Source of the DNA: Thalassoglobus sp. JC818 | Lineage (GTDB): Bacteria; Planctomycetota; Planctomycetia; Planctomycetales; Planctomycetaceae | Assembly (NCBI RefSeq): GCF_040717535.1 | Contig: NZ_JBFEFI010000006.1 | Coordinates: forward strand, 248,001 to 312,000 | Direction: 5' to 3' | DNA: 64,000 nucleotides | Shown here: positions 1-14,478 of the stretch, in pieces | Layout of the letters: every line of letters starts with the position of its first letter | How positions within the stretch are numbered: the first letter of the stretch is position 1 | Notes under the pieces: generated by a model | Told to the model about the DNA's origin: nothing | The model's database searches: none | Seen by the model: only the letters and a program-made list of their open reading frames with translations | Program-made: the position numbers and the translations under genes

Positions 1-319
1 GAGTTGCGCGCACCGGTGAAAAAGCGGTCAACTGGTCATCCGCAACCGGTGCTCCGTAAGCTACAGGCCAGCTCTGCAATGATGTTGTCTTCTCTAGTTC
101 GATGGCCTCGACAACTGGAGCTTGCTTTCGACCTGTTCGCTCAATCGCGAGTGATTTCGAAGCAGGGGTTTGTCCCAGACCAACTCGATCCAGAAAGCCC
201 TGCCCCAACCACCGGCCAGCACGTTCGCCTTCCAAAATCGCCTGCCAGGTTGACTCTCGATTGGCCCCGAGCGGAGTCACCAGACCAATACCAGTGACAG
301 CAACACGGACATCCTTCAC
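1..319 (-). CDS. Beta-ketoacyl-ACP synthase-like protein, N-terminal part (cut by window edge)
   Basis: Reading the minus strand from GTG at 319 gives about 106 residues that run off the left edge with no stop. They begin with [15 protein letters not shown] followed by [11 protein letters not shown], the typical N-terminus of FabF-type condensing enzymes (thiolase fold), which extend acyl chains on acyl carrier protein. The catalytic Cys-His-His lies outside the window. After about residue 35 the sequence departs from housekeeping FabF, so it may be a specialised paralogue rather than the main KAS II. An in-frame GTG at 328 is an alternative start. A GGGG lies about 9 bases before the chosen start. 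It follows the small membrane-protein gene by about 50 bases and probably shares its transcript. Confidence 0.75.
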   Translation of the reverse strand, partial: MKDVRVAVTGIGLVTPLGANRESTWQAILEGERAGRWLGQGFLDRVGLGQTPASKSLAIERTGRKQAPVVEAIELEKTTSLQSWPVAYGAPVADDQLTAFSPVRAT

Positions 320-371
320 AACAGGCACCCCAATTGAGAGTGGAGTGCCGACATCAAAGAAACGCTGCGAT

Positions 372-587
372 TCACTGCCGATTGCTCTTCCGACAGACTG
401 CGAACAGGACAAAACCAACCATGATGGCCGTGATCAGGATTTCTGTCCACAACGGACGGATCAGCACCCCGTCGGCACCAGTCGGAGCAGCAGGAACTGG
501 AGCCGGAGCTGGCCCCTGGCCCAAACAGAGTGTTCCCCACATCAGGAGAGCACCGCAGACGCTCAATATTCGCTTGCCAATTCTCAC
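372..587 (-). CDS. Small secreted or membrane protein, unknown function
   Basis: A 71-residue product starting at GTG 587 with an AGGTG motif five bases upstream. Residues 1-23 form a basic, then hydrophobic signal-like segment ([20 protein letters not shown]), followed by a Pro/Ala-rich linker and a second hydrophobic helix (about residues 49-64, [15 protein letters not shown]) with a basic tail. This suggests a small inner-membrane protein with a periplasmic Pro/Ala loop, or a processed one-helix protein. It lies directly upstream of the beta-ketoacyl synthase-like gene on the same strand. I do not recognise the family. The other frames through this stretch lack such an organised composition. 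Confidence 0.6.
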   Translation of the reverse strand: MRIGKRILSVCGALLMWGTLCLGQGPAPAPVPAAPTGADGVLIRPLWTEILITAIMVGFVLFAVCRKSNRQ

Positions 588-757
588 AATACACCTGTTC
601 CATCTGTGACTTCACAACGTTCTTACTCATTCCCTTCGCTGCTGCATCGATCGAGTTTTCCCTCGCTCTTCAATTTATCTCTCGTCTGTCCACGCAAGGG
701 ATGTAAACGAGCAGCCGTCACAACTCCCTCTTCGATTCGCAAAACCTGCAATCGCTC

Positions 758-1255
758 CTAAAGCATCGAGAGAATCGGTTGGCGTAACTCCTGAAAATGG
801 TTCGCTCCCAGAAACACCGTTTTCCACGAGCGGGACCGAAGTCTCATCTTCTGAGCATATTCCCGCGTCCAGACACCATAAAAGGCATATCTCCGCCGCT
901 GGAATTCCCACGTGACGGGATGGTAGTCCATTTCACTCGCTTCGAGAACTTCGTAGGCAAAAACCAATACGCTCCGAAATCCGTCCCCGAAAACTTCCTC
1001 CCATTTGAGGAGACTGTCGATGTCGTCTTGCATGGCCCAATTCTGCCAGCTTGGGCGACCTCCAAACGAACGTCGCCCTTTCACATCGATCAGCAAATTG
1101 CTGGCGGTTTGTGAGTAGACCACGAAATCCATGGACTTCAACGACTCATCGCCATGCAGCGCACGGCGAGTTTCGTTGACCGAAACGTAGGGACGTCTCA
1201 CCAATCGCAACAGCTTTTCGAAAGCAACGTCGTAATGGTTACACTGTTTTGCCAT
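758..1255 (-). CDS. HYExAFE-like family protein, possible PD-(D/E)XK nuclease fold
   Basis: 165 residues from ATG 1255; a TTG at 1276 would add seven residues but is a poorer start. The N-terminus carries HYDVAFE (residues 7-13), which resembles the signature of the planctomycete family named HYExAFE (from memory). An acidic-strand pattern follows: D43 in MDFVVYS, then D57-x-K59 in LLIDVKGRR. This resembles the D...(D/E)xK core of PD-(D/E)XK nucleases, so a nuclease-like fold is inferred, not shown. The gene overlaps the end of xylulokinase by 17 bases, suggesting translational coupling, though no functional link is obvious. Confidence 0.75.
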   Translation of the reverse strand: MAKQCNHYDVAFEKLLRLVRRPYVSVNETRRALHGDESLKSMDFVVYSQTASNLLIDVKGRRSFGGRPSWQNWAMQDDIDSLLKWEEVFGDGFRSVLVFAYEVLEASEMDYHPVTWEFQRRRYAFYGVWTREYAQKMRLRSRSWKTVFLGANHFQELRQPILSML

Positions 1256-2798
1256 CGTTCGATTCCGCTTCCACAAACTCGGCGATCGACTTGTAATCGG
1301 ACTTCAATGACTGATAGAGCTTTTGGAAAATGGGATAAGCCCGATTGTAGCTGGCCTTGGCCGATGTGTTCGTCTCGGTTTCGGTTTCGACTCGAATCGT
1401 TGCTTCGCAGGCTTCCACGACGCTGGAATATGCTCCGGTCCCGGCAGCTGCCAACAAAGCGACACCAAATGCCGGTCCTTCTTCCGCGTTGATCGTCACG
1501 ACATTCTGACCGTAGACATCGGCCTGCAATTGTCGCCAGAACTTGCTGCGTGCACCACCGCCTGAGACTCGAATCTGTTCGATCGGGATGTTCATTTCCC
1601 GAATCAGTTCCAAACAGTCTCGCATCGCAAAAGTCGCTCCTTCCATGACCGAGCGAACGAAGTGAGCTTTCTGATGCCGCAAGCTCATTCCCACCCACGT
1701 GCCGCGAGCATGTGGATCGGCATGTGGAGTTCGTTCGCCCGTCAAATACGGCAGAAAGAACAGACCTTCCGAACCAGCAGGTGCACGGTTAGCTTCGGCG
1801 GTCAGCAATTCGTAAGGGTCAACGCCCATCCCCTTAGCCGCCGCGACCTCTGCCAGTGCGAACTGATTTCGGTACCACTGCAAGCTTCCTCCGGCGGAAA
1901 GCACGCACCCCATGACATGCCATTTGTCACGCACCGCATGACAGAACGTATGAATTCTCCCGCCAGCGTCGATTTGCACTTCGTCGCTGTGGGCGAAGAC
2001 AACACCACTCGTTCCCATCGTGGCCGAAATGACTCCTCGGCTGACGATTCCGTTTCCGATCGCGCTGGCTGCCTGATCTCCACCTCCACCGACGACGGGA
2101 ACACCCTCCGGCAATCCCAACGCCGCTGCGGCTGCTGCATGCAGCTTTCCGCTCACTTCTTCGGACTCGTAAACTTCCGGCAGCAACGCGGGGTCAATTT
2201 CGAGTCGGGTCAACAACTCCTGACTCCACTGCCGACGTCTCACATCGAGCAACAGTGTTCCCGATGCATCGCTCACTTCGGAAGCGAACTCCCCCGTGAG
2301 CCGGTATCGCACGTAATCTTTCGGCAGGAGAACCTTGCTGAGTTTTTCGTAGTGATGCGGTTCGTGATTGCGAAGCCAGAGTATCTTGGGAGCGGTGAAC
2401 CCTGTCAGTGCCGGGTTGGCAACCATCTCAATGAGAGCGGTTCGGCCCCCAGCTCGTGATTCGATTTCTTCGCACTCTTTCACCGTCCGTTGATCGTTCC
2501 AGAGCAAAGCTGGTCGAATCACCTTCCCATCAGCATCCAGAAACACGGAACCATGCATCTGTCCACTGAGGCCAATGCCTTTCACATCCGCCGGTGAGAT
2601 TTTTGCTGCTGCCAGCACTTTTCGAACAGTTTCTGCAGAAGCAGTCCACCAGTCTTCAGGATCCTGTTCGGACCAGCCCGGGTGCGGACTTGAGAGCGGA
2701 TACTCAGCTGTCGCTGACGCGAGAATCGTTCCATCTTCTTTAATGGCAAGTGTTTTGGTGCCACTTGTGCCGATGTCGATTCCTAAATACACACCCAT
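1239..2798 (-). CDS. xylB: Xylulokinase (FGGY carbohydrate kinase)
   Basis: 519 residues, the usual length for the FGGY family. The product phosphorylates D-xylulose with ATP, feeding the pentose phosphate pathway in the cytoplasm. Visible motifs are the N-terminal phosphate-1 loop DIGTSGTK (8-15), GLSGQMHG (77-83, substrate domain I), the catalytic-type aspartate D241 in [14 protein letters not shown], and the C-terminal nucleotide region ending in VSGGGARS. An AAGGGAAC motif precedes the ATG. It is the upstream partner of the overlapping HYExAFE-like gene. A related FGGY kinase with another sugar is possible, but GLSGQMHG followed by LWNDQR is typical of XylB. The sugar isomerase at 5448-6479 could belong to the same sugar economy. 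Confidence 0.9.
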   Translation of the reverse strand: MGVYLGIDIGTSGTKTLAIKEDGTILASATAEYPLSSPHPGWSEQDPEDWWTASAETVRKVLAAAKISPADVKGIGLSGQMHGSVFLDADGKVIRPALLWNDQRTVKECEEIESRAGGRTALIEMVANPALTGFTAPKILWLRNHEPHHYEKLSKVLLPKDYVRYRLTGEFASEVSDASGTLLLDVRRRQWSQELLTRLEIDPALLPEVYESEEVSGKLHAAAAAALGLPEGVPVVGGGGDQAASAIGNGIVSRGVISATMGTSGVVFAHSDEVQIDAGGRIHTFCHAVRDKWHVMGCVLSAGGSLQWYRNQFALAEVAAAKGMGVDPYELLTAEANRAPAGSEGLFFLPYLTGERTPHADPHARGTWVGMSLRHQKAHFVRSVMEGATFAMRDCLELIREMNIPIEQIRVSGGGARSKFWRQLQADVYGQNVVTINAEEGPAFGVALLAAAGTGAYSSVVEACEATIRVETETETNTSAKASYNRAYPIFQKLYQSLKSDYKSIAEFVEAESNDGKTV

Positions 2799-2957
2799 TA
2801 CCAGCGTTCCCTTTTTGATGTGAATCAGCGAAGTCGATTGAACCCGCTAAAACGTCGAGAGTAGAATTTCATCAACGATCCAGAATAGGAAATCGACTCG
2901 TGGCTGTGTAGCAACAGACACTTCCAACTCTTCGTTCAGCCCTCCAGCGAGGCACCC

Positions 2958-4004
2958 GTGACACGACGAATCCTTGCCGCACTTCTCATTGTCAGAAGCT
3001 TGACGCTGTCTGTTCCCGCAGAAGAACGACTTCCGGAACGCTTGAGAGAGCAGTTCTGGACACAAGGAGACCAAGTCCGCACAGCTTTTGTCCCGGTGAT
3101 TCGCAATGCTCGACGCGGAACCGTCAAATTTCTGAAAGAAGCGGAGCCGGTCGCACTAGGAGCAATTGTTGATCGTGATGGTTGGATTCTGACGAAGGCG
3201 AGTCAGATCGGAGACGCTGACTTGGTTTCTCTTCAAGACGGCAGACGGGTCCCGTTTGAGTATGTCGGTCACGATGTCAAACTCGATCTCGCCCTCGTTC
3301 GTATCGACGCTTCCCGCCTGACGCCTGTTGAATGGGAGACCGAAGAACCGAAGCTGGGAGCATGGGTCGTGACGACTGGACACAAACCTGATCCTCTGGG
3401 AATCGGAGTGGTCAGCGTCCCCCGACGTTCGATCGAGAAGTCCAGCTCTTACGGTGTCTTGGGCATCGCTCTCGTCGATGTGTCGCCCGACGTAGCAGCG
3501 ATCATCGAATCTGTCTTTCCAAACAGCGGGGCCTCGCGCGCAGGACTCGAAGCCAACGATGAAGTTCTCTCAATCAACTCCAGCCAGATCGCCGGTCGAC
3601 GGGACTTGATTCGCACGATCCATCAATATCGCCCGGGAGATACTGTGATCGTCGAAGTCGATCGAGATGGCGAAAAGAAATCATTCAGCGTGACACTGAC
3701 GCATCCGTTCGGAGATTTTCTGTCGCGTATCGCTTTCCAACAGCAACTCGGTGGACCACTCAGTTTCCGCAGAGACGACTTCGAGGCGGTCCTTCAACAT
3801 GACACTGTCCTCAGTCCGGAACAATGCGGCGGACCAGCGGTCAACATCGACGGAAAAGCGATTGGAATCAATATTGCCCGCGCTGGACGGACAGCAAGCT
3901 ATCTGCTGCCTGCCGATCTCATTCTTCCGAAGATCGATGCACTGAAGTCCGGGCAATTTCCTCCGCCAATCGCTCCACAGTCAAATGCAGACACTGGCGA
4001 ATAG
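2958..4004 (+). CDS. Secreted PDZ protein with a degenerate, PDZ-interrupted trypsin-like domain
   Basis: 348 residues from GTG 2958, with a signal peptide (about 1-21). Residues 66-155 match the first half of an HtrA/S1C protease domain: GAIVDRDGWILTKASQI where the catalytic His would sit, then DLALVRI with the Asp retained at 110. A PDZ domain (about 168-248, with GVLGIALVDV, SGASRAGLEANDEVLSIN and RPGDTVIVEVDRDG) follows. Only then comes the second protease half, with QCGGPAVNIDGKAIGIN at 289-305. The PDZ thus sits inside the protease domain, the His is gone and the nucleophile is Cys290 instead of Ser. It is probably a periplasmic binding or chaperone-like pseudoprotease. Divergent from xylB and convergent with lpxB. 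Confidence 0.85.
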   Translation: MTRRILAALLIVRSLTLSVPAEERLPERLREQFWTQGDQVRTAFVPVIRNARRGTVKFLKEAEPVALGAIVDRDGWILTKASQIGDADLVSLQDGRRVPFEYVGHDVKLDLALVRIDASRLTPVEWETEEPKLGAWVVTTGHKPDPLGIGVVSVPRRSIEKSSSYGVLGIALVDVSPDVAAIIESVFPNSGASRAGLEANDEVLSINSSQIAGRRDLIRTIHQYRPGDTVIVEVDRDGEKKSFSVTLTHPFGDFLSRIAFQQQLGGPLSFRRDDFEAVLQHDTVLSPEQCGGPAVNIDGKAIGINIARAGRTASYLLPADLILPKIDALKSGQFPPPIAPQSNADTGE

Positions 4005-4041
4005 TCACTTCGAATAGGTGTGTAACCTCTCGCGAGACGAA

Positions 4042-5217
4042 CTACGCTGCTCGTTTTCGTTCGCCTGAGGACTCTGCTTTCCGCAAGCGGTTGTGCAGCA
4101 CTTCTGCCGCCCGAGCGAGACCGCCAACTTCCACGATTTGATCAGCCAGGTTCGAAATCTCTGACTTCATCGCGTTCAAATCTTCCGGGTTTGAAATTAA
4201 CTGATCGAGATCTTTGGTCATCTCACGGATGTATCGACTCCGACTCCGCACGACCGGATATTCCGGCATCAGTTCACGACCTGCAATCAGGTTTGGAAGC
4301 GACATGAATTCAACGGTCAGCAATGCAGTCGCGAGGATGTAAGTCATCAACGACCCGCGGTACATCACCACCGCCGGAGTCTTTCGAGCCAGAAGTTCCA
4401 GACTCACCGATCCCGAGACCATCAGGCAGCAGTCACTTGATTCAATGACGGCCGACGTCCGGTCGAGGTAGAGGTCGACTGGCAGCGACGTTTCGTACTT
4501 GTCGAGCAGCTCCTGACACTTCTCGAAATGCCACTCCTTGTAACACGCCACCATGCACCGCAGATTGGGGTGCTTGCCTGAGAGTTCCTCGATGACATTC
4601 AACATCACTGGAAAATTGCGAAGGACTTCCTGCTTTCGTGAGCCAGGGAGAATCCCAAGATGAATCTTCCCATCCCGGCGAAGGCTTTGAATTTCGTCCG
4701 GGGAAATCGGATGCTCAGCAACCTCATCGAAGAAGGGATGCCCCACGTACTCGACGTCGACTCCGCGCGACTGATACCACTCAGCTTCGAACGGGAGAAC
4801 GGACAACACGCAGTCAATCAGACGGCGAGCTTTGCGAATCCGCCACGGAGCCCACGCCCACAATTGTGGCGGACAGTAGTAATAGACCGGTACATTCGCT
4901 CGCTTCGCAGCTCGCGCAACCCACCAGTTGAACCCGGGGAAATCGACGAGTACGACTGCATCTGGACGTTCCCGGTGAAAGAACTCTTCGGCCTTCTGAA
5001 CGAGCGACCGAAATTTTTGAATGAGCGGCAGAATCTGGTCGATTCCCATGACCGCCAGATCGGTGAGTTGAAACAGGCAGTCCAGCCCCTGTGACTGCAT
5101 TTCCGGCCCACCAAAGCCACTAAAACGAACTCCCGGTTCGCGCGATCGAAAATGGCGCATGAGGGCAGCGGCGTGTTCATCACCGCTTGGTTCACCGACA
5201 GAGAGAAAGACGTGCAT
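4042..5217 (-). CDS. lpxB: Lipid-A-disaccharide synthase
   Basis: 391 residues, close to the usual 380. LpxB (GT19) joins UDP-2,3-diacylglucosamine and 2,3-diacylglucosamine-1-phosphate into the lipid A disaccharide at the inner face of the cytoplasmic membrane. The N-terminus reads FLSVGEPSGDEHAA, the family hallmark (GExSGD). Further family segments are FSGFGGPEMQSQG, DLAVMGIDQILP, VLVDFPGFNW, YYCPPQLWAWAPWR, LGILPGSRKQEV and ARKTPAVVMYR. Its presence supports a lipopolysaccharide-type outer membrane. No other lpx gene is adjacent. It is convergent with the PDZ gene (37 bases apart), and the upstream isomerase is insulated by a hairpin terminator. Confidence 0.95.
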   Translation of the reverse strand: MHVFLSVGEPSGDEHAAALMRHFRSREPGVRFSGFGGPEMQSQGLDCLFQLTDLAVMGIDQILPLIQKFRSLVQKAEEFFHRERPDAVVLVDFPGFNWWVARAAKRANVPVYYYCPPQLWAWAPWRIRKARRLIDCVLSVLPFEAEWYQSRGVDVEYVGHPFFDEVAEHPISPDEIQSLRRDGKIHLGILPGSRKQEVLRNFPVMLNVIEELSGKHPNLRCMVACYKEWHFEKCQELLDKYETSLPVDLYLDRTSAVIESSDCCLMVSGSVSLELLARKTPAVVMYRGSLMTYILATALLTVEFMSLPNLIAGRELMPEYPVVRSRSRYIREMTKDLDQLISNPEDLNAMKSEISNLADQIVEVGGLARAAEVLHNRLRKAESSGERKRAA

Positions 5218-5334
5218 GAGTGCATCCTTGCGTTCATCAGTCCGAATGGCCGGAATCGTATCAAAAAAACAGCCTGCCGGAAGCGCGAATTTCGTTCCTC
5301 CTCCTCAGATGAACACCGCGGAAAAACGAACAGA

Positions 5335-5357
5335 CCTCACCCGAAATTCGGGCGAGG
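5335..5357 (-). terminator. Intrinsic terminator behind the sugar isomerase gene
   Basis: Inverted repeat CCTC-A-CCCG / CGGG-C-GAGG with a 5-base loop. On the minus strand it is followed by TCTGTTCGTTTTT. It lies about 90 bases after the isomerase stop and before lpxB, so it would separate the two. Confidence 0.6.
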
Positions 5358-5447
5358 CCTGCTGATCATTTCGTCTATCGAGTTGTTCGCTTAGATTCCG
5401 AAATCACGGATCGGGAGCGACTCAATTCGCAGAGTTTGGGGCCTTTT

Positions 5448-6479
5448 TTAAGAATCCCAACCGTGTGCGTCTCGAACCTCGATCATCTTGCCGAGGATCG
5501 TGTTCCAGGTCGATGCGGTTTCGAGCATCGAGTTGGGGAACATACATCCATCCCAGCAAATATGCTCAATGCCGCGATCCGTTGCTCCCTCGAGCCAGTA
5601 GCCGGCGCATTTCACGATGTCGAGTTTTCCGTTCGGATCATCAGCTGGGCAGTGTTTTCCGGTCTTATCGTGGCTTCCGGTGCCATGCACGGTTCCATCG
5701 TTCTGAGCGACGTGGAAATCAATCGTCCAGGGACGAAGTGCATCGGTCATGGTCTTGTATGCCTCCCAGAAGGCCTCGTCGGAATCGCCTTCTTTCAGCA
5801 GAGCATGTTCCGGAGCGTTGTAGCCCATGAGATACAGGTAGGTGTGGGCCAAATCGGCTTGAAAACCGAGCGATTGCGGCATTCCCACTTCTTCCAGCAG
5901 GTTGAGCATATCTCTCCAGGAATGCATTCCAGCCCAGCAGATTTCTCCCTCTGCTGCGAGACGTTCTCCGTTGTCTTCGGCGATCTTCGCAGCTTCGCGA
6001 AACGTTGCAGCAATTTTCTTGGTGTTTGCCGAAGCGTCTTCGCGCCATTTTTCCACGCCGAATTCCGCGGAATCGATGCGGATCACTCCGTACTTGCGAA
6101 CTCCATGCTCATTGAAAATACGGGCAATGCGACAGGCTTTTTCGACGGCTGTCAGAAATTTCTTGCGGGATTCCTCATCTCCCATCGCGGAATCACCGAC
6201 AGTGCCCGGCCAGACTGGGGCCACGAGCGAGCCGACTGAGAATCCGTGGCTGGCGATCTTGTCGGCAATTTGCCGCAGCTCATCATCACTCGCGTCCGGA
6301 TCGGTATGTGGCAGAAACAGAAAGTAATCGATGCCGTCAAAACGAGTTCCGTTCACATTCGCCTGTGCTGTCAACTCCAGCATGCGGTCGAGTGAAATCG
6401 GAGGATTATCCGTGCCTTCTTCTTTTCCAACCAGTCCCGGCCACATGGCGTTGTGAAGTTTGGGAAGCGAATGGGCCAT
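5448..6479 (-). CDS. Sugar phosphate isomerase/epimerase family protein (xylose isomerase-like TIM barrel)
   Basis: 343 residues, cytoplasmic, with GAGGAGA five bases before the ATG. The AP-endonuclease-2/xylose-isomerase-like fold is suggested by [56 protein letters not shown] (Glu metal-ligand type), [25 protein letters not shown] and a final [11 protein letters not shown]. Acidic and His residues at barrel-strand ends fit a divalent-metal centre. Such proteins interconvert keto and aldo sugars or inositol derivatives; the substrate cannot be told. It is transcribed alone, with a terminator downstream. Xylulokinase 3 kb away may be linked, but nothing in the sequence proves it. Confidence 0.85.
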   Translation of the reverse strand: MAHSLPKLHNAMWPGLVGKEEGTDNPPISLDRMLELTAQANVNGTRFDGIDYFLFLPHTDPDASDDELRQIADKIASHGFSVGSLVAPVWPGTVGDSAMGDEESRKKFLTAVEKACRIARIFNEHGVRKYGVIRIDSAEFGVEKWREDASANTKKIAATFREAAKIAEDNGERLAAEGEICWAGMHSWRDMLNLLEEVGMPQSLGFQADLAHTYLYLMGYNAPEHALLKEGDSDEAFWEAYKTMTDALRPWTIDFHVAQNDGTVHGTGSHDKTGKHCPADDPNGKLDIVKCAGYWLEGATDRGIEHICWDGCMFPNSMLETASTWNTILGKMIEVRDAHGWDS

Positions 6480-6728
6480 GAAACTCTCCTCGAGAAGTCA
6501 ATGAATTGTGATATGAAGACTCGCATCAGTGAACACGGCCTCGCGCCGCGTCAAACTGTTCACGCGAGTGTGCGGAATCGAACAATCTGTTTCACTCAAT
6601 CCAACACATGAAAATCTATTGATTGAATCGTTCACAGCATGGCGGATTTCCAGAGATTTGTCGACCGATGCGCAGACGATCCTCAGCACACTTCGGCAAG
6701 CTGTGAAGATTGAAACGAAAGAGCAATT

Positions 6729-9011
6729 TCAAACCAGACCCTGCTTCTTGCGAAGCACCCATTCTGCGGACATCAGCGTCACAAAGAGGATCAGTGGAGG
6801 CCAGCCATCCCAGAGATTGATCGTGCGATAGCGTTTGAGTTCCGGGGGAATTCCTTCGTCCAGCAGCCGCATCAAAAACTCTCCAAAATTCTCGGGAGGT
6901 ACAACACTCCCACCGCTCACACTGGCAATCTCTGACATCAATCCAGGATCGGCCGCCGGGTTGTCCATTTCAATGTCACGGGAATCGACGACAAAACGGG
7001 TCGACGCCAGCAACCCCAAGGCAGACCCATTGTGCTTTGCCGAGACGCGCACCCAGTAATCACCGGGGGCTTCAGTCTCCAGAAACTCTCCGATTCCGTG
7101 ATCGCCGAACCGTTGGGGTGTCACTTTGAGAGTCTCTCCCGATGGCAACAATACCTCAACTTCGTAGTCTGCGTCGGGAATCGCTTCTCCCGATTCATCC
7201 TGCGCTCCGAATTCAATCACGACAGGCATGTGTGGCGCGTAGCTTCGCGGCTCAACGCGCACCCAAACAGGTTGATCGGAATCGAATTCCTTGTGGGCCA
7301 ACCAGAGAATGAGCTGCTGCCAGAATCGTTGATGCTCCGCCTGAAAGCCTCGAAGATGCCATTTCCAGGTTTCGTCAACTCCCAAAGCGAGTACACGAGC
7401 GCGACCGGTATCGGTGGCGAGAAGAAGTGGATCACCGGTTTCAGTCTCAGCCAACACTTCGACAGCGCCCGACTTGCGTTCGAGCCGATTCGCTCCTCCC
7501 AAGAGAGGCAGCCGACGCCAGGCAGCATCGTTTTGAGAACCGGAGAGACGCATCAGATAGTGATCTTCCCCCGCTACAGTCGGAAGGAATTTGACTTCTC
7601 TCTGCAAATGACCGTCCGGATTTTCCTGATCGACGCGAATTTTTTCTTCCGGCGACATCTTCACGGGCAGCAGCGTGGCCAACGGAGTATCGGCATATCC
7701 GCCAGCTCCAAAGTTGTGGAGTCCGCCGATCATGATGAGCCCCGCCCCTTCATTCACTCGCAATGCGAGTTCTCTCAAGAGATTGTTGCCATCCTTCTGA
7801 AAGACCGAAGCTGGGACATCACCGATGATGAAAACGTCATACTTTGCGGGAGCGAACAGATCGGGGTCGATGTTGGTTTCCTGAGCGAATCGCCCCGAGA
7901 GAACGACTTGCGTATCGACCTGAATTTTCGCGGTGTCATTCAGTCTTCGCAGAAACTTCTGTTCGGGACGAGGGACGTCAAAATAAGCAACCTTGAGGCC
8001 ACCTTTCCGAACGGTAATCAACGTCTCGCGTCGATTATTGTTGACTTTGACTTCGCCCGGATCGGGAACCACTTCGGCAGCGATTTTGTATTCGCCAGCA
8101 CGCTCCGCCACGAATGAGAGCTCCACTGGAATCGTCATCGAGTTTTTGTCTGTTCTGAGATCGCGAAAAGGTGTCGCATCGACAGACAGCGGAATCTCGC
8201 GAAATTCGCCAGACTCGCCATCAACAACTCCGGTTCGATCTTCAATCAGGAGACGGACTCGAACCTCTTTGCCTGAGGCACCATTCAACTTGACCTGCAA
8301 GTGCACCGGCACGGTCTTGCGTTCGAAGGTGACACTTTGATCGAGCTGCATGTCTTCAATGGCGAGATCGATGCCACTTCCCGAGACATCCGAAGTTCCC
8401 ACAGTCACCGTGTGAATGGGAACGCCAAGCTGTTCGGCGAATCGACGCGCAGCTGCCAGAGGATCGACATCCGCTTCTCCGCCGGCACGCTGAGCACCGT
8501 CACTCATCAGAATTGCACCGATCAGTCGATCCTGAGACGAATCTTCCCGGAGCCCGTCGATGGTCTGACCGATGGCGGTGTATTCCCCGTCAGCTGTCGA
8601 CTTGAGGCTGCTCGACGAGAGCAATTCTGTCGCGAAATCTAGGAACTGGACTTCGACCTCATCGCGAAACGCTTCGAGGGTCTCCCCGTTTTCTTCAACG
8701 AGTTGAACGAGAACTTCACGTCGAGTGAGATCGCCGGTTCCATCGGGAGTCGACATGCTTCGGGATTGATCGAGAAGCACGGTCAACCTCGACGATTGAT
8801 GATCCGTCTCGCTGATCTGGATCGACGGTCTGAGCATTGCCACGATGAGAATCAGCGCTGAGATCAGGCGAAGACCAATCAAGACGCGCCGCCAGCCGGG
8901 CGAGAGATGCCGGACCCGTCGCGGATACGTCCATAGCAGCACCGTGAGCATCACGATGATCGTCACGACGACCAAGGGCCAGTTCCAAACTGGTTGGATT
9001 ACAAATCGCAT
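6729..9011 (-). CDS. Membrane protein with von Willebrand factor A and amidotransferase-like domains
   Basis: 760 residues from ATG 9011; a TTG at 9020 is less likely. Two N-terminal membrane helices (about 11-28 and 42-60) precede a VWA-like domain (about 78-260) with the metal-site motif DQSRS (DxSxS). Beta-rich extracytoplasmic segments follow, then a class-I glutamine amidotransferase-like region around MIGGLHNFGAGGY, and a last helix near the C-terminus (PPLILFVTLMSAEWVL). Such proteins in planctomycetes usually accompany MoxR-ATPase, DUF58 and BatA-like genes, which are not in this window. The likely role is a cell-envelope scaffold or sensor. The gene stands alone, about 250 bases after the isomerase promoter region. 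Confidence 0.8.
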   Translation of the reverse strand: MRFVIQPVWNWPLVVVTIIVMLTVLLWTYPRRVRHLSPGWRRVLIGLRLISALILIVAMLRPSIQISETDHQSSRLTVLLDQSRSMSTPDGTGDLTRREVLVQLVEENGETLEAFRDEVEVQFLDFATELLSSSSLKSTADGEYTAIGQTIDGLREDSSQDRLIGAILMSDGAQRAGGEADVDPLAAARRFAEQLGVPIHTVTVGTSDVSGSGIDLAIEDMQLDQSVTFERKTVPVHLQVKLNGASGKEVRVRLLIEDRTGVVDGESGEFREIPLSVDATPFRDLRTDKNSMTIPVELSFVAERAGEYKIAAEVVPDPGEVKVNNNRRETLITVRKGGLKVAYFDVPRPEQKFLRRLNDTAKIQVDTQVVLSGRFAQETNIDPDLFAPAKYDVFIIGDVPASVFQKDGNNLLRELALRVNEGAGLIMIGGLHNFGAGGYADTPLATLLPVKMSPEEKIRVDQENPDGHLQREVKFLPTVAGEDHYLMRLSGSQNDAAWRRLPLLGGANRLERKSGAVEVLAETETGDPLLLATDTGRARVLALGVDETWKWHLRGFQAEHQRFWQQLILWLAHKEFDSDQPVWVRVEPRSYAPHMPVVIEFGAQDESGEAIPDADYEVEVLLPSGETLKVTPQRFGDHGIGEFLETEAPGDYWVRVSAKHNGSALGLLASTRFVVDSRDIEMDNPAADPGLMSEIASVSGGSVVPPENFGEFLMRLLDEGIPPELKRYRTINLWDGWPPLILFVTLMSAEWVLRKKQGLV

Positions 9012-9506
9012 TCGTCTCAATCGAGTGACAGGAAAAACAAACCGTTGGAACTCTAAGTACTGATGAACGGAACAAACGTCCGGGGAAGTGATGCAGCTTC
9101 AATCAGTCCACTTCTCGTACGTTTTATTGTGTGAAAATGACTGATGACAATGGAACAGATGGACTCCGTCTCAGCGGGATCAGTTTCATTGTTGGGCTAA
9201 CTACAAGGGATTGTTGCCCTTACCGCGTCAATGACAACACATTGTCAGCGAAGTCATCGTGACGGACAACTGAACGACTGCGCGAAATCCAACAATTCAA
9301 GAGTCTTGGCTGTGATGATGGTGCCAACTGGGACGCGTACGCCAATCATTCTGAGACGTCGACTTCGGTAACGATGAACCGTTGAATCGGAACCTCAAAG
9401 ACCGAGTGAGTGATCCGTTGCAGCAAGCCCATGGATCAGAGTGAGTCGAGAGCGCGTCGATTGTGAATTTCATCGACGAAGCAAGAGTGCTCAGCGCAAA
9501 AAGAAG

Positions 9507-9534
9507 GGCTGCTCGACCAAGGGATCGAGCAGCC
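9507..9534 (-). terminator. Strong intrinsic terminator of the secretin gene
   Basis: Perfect 10-bp stem GGCTGCTCGA / TCGAGCAGCC with an 8-base loop. On the minus strand it is followed directly by CTTCTTTTT, a textbook factor-independent terminator. It lies about 160 bases after the secretin stop codon. Confidence 0.85.
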
Positions 9535-9615
9535 ACAGCCTGAGACGTCTATCCTCTCACCTAGGGGGGGGCGGATCGAGGACAAATCAAGAGGTCAAGC
9601 ACTTCTTGAGTCAGT

Positions 9616-9670
9616 TGTCCGCGGTTTCTGTTTCGCTCGCCAGATCAGATCTGACGAGCGACTGCGGACA
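9616..9670 (-). terminator. Long inverted repeat just behind the secretin gene
   Basis: Nested complementary arms: TGTCCGC (9616-9622) with GCGGACA (9664-9670), and CGCTCG (9634-9639) with CGAGCG (9655-9660) around an AGATC/AGATCT centre. An alternative pairing TTTCTGT / ACAGAAA also exists. No U-tract follows, so it may protect the mRNA 3' end or be a protein site rather than a terminator. Confidence 0.5.
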
Positions 9671-9694
9671 GAAATCATATACTTTTGAGAAAGC

Positions 9695-14314
<4,620 letters not shown>

Positions 14315-14478
14315 GACTCGTTTTGCCGCTGCTATGAGGATTGGAAGCTGACCTCAAGCCAGGCGAGTCATCGCACCACAGATTTCTCCATGACGTTGAC
14401 GAGTCGATCCCTGACTCTCGGACGTTGAGACGAAATGTCGTTGAGAAGTGAAGTAAGTAGTTAAGTGAGTTGAAAAGG

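Larger units (their letters stand above)
9021..9694. other. Intergenic stretch between the VWA and secretin genes
   Basis: About 670 bases without a convincing gene. It holds two terminator-like hairpins of the secretin gene (given separately), an eight-G homopolymer at 9564-9571, and presumably the promoter of the VWA gene (9012-9200). A 79-codon minus-strand frame at 9297-9536 overlaps the terminator and shows no protein-like composition. Confidence 0.6.

Noticed and set aside
316-630. 104-codon minus-strand frame overlapping the small membrane protein
   Set aside because: Cys/Trp-rich random composition; the 71-residue frame has a signal-like helix and a proper ribosome-binding site.
7032-8117. 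361-codon plus-strand frame inside the VWA gene
   Set aside because: Antisense shadow of a clear coding sequence with recognisable domains.
9297-9536. 79-codon minus-strand frame
   Set aside because: It overlaps the terminator of the secretin and shows no protein features.
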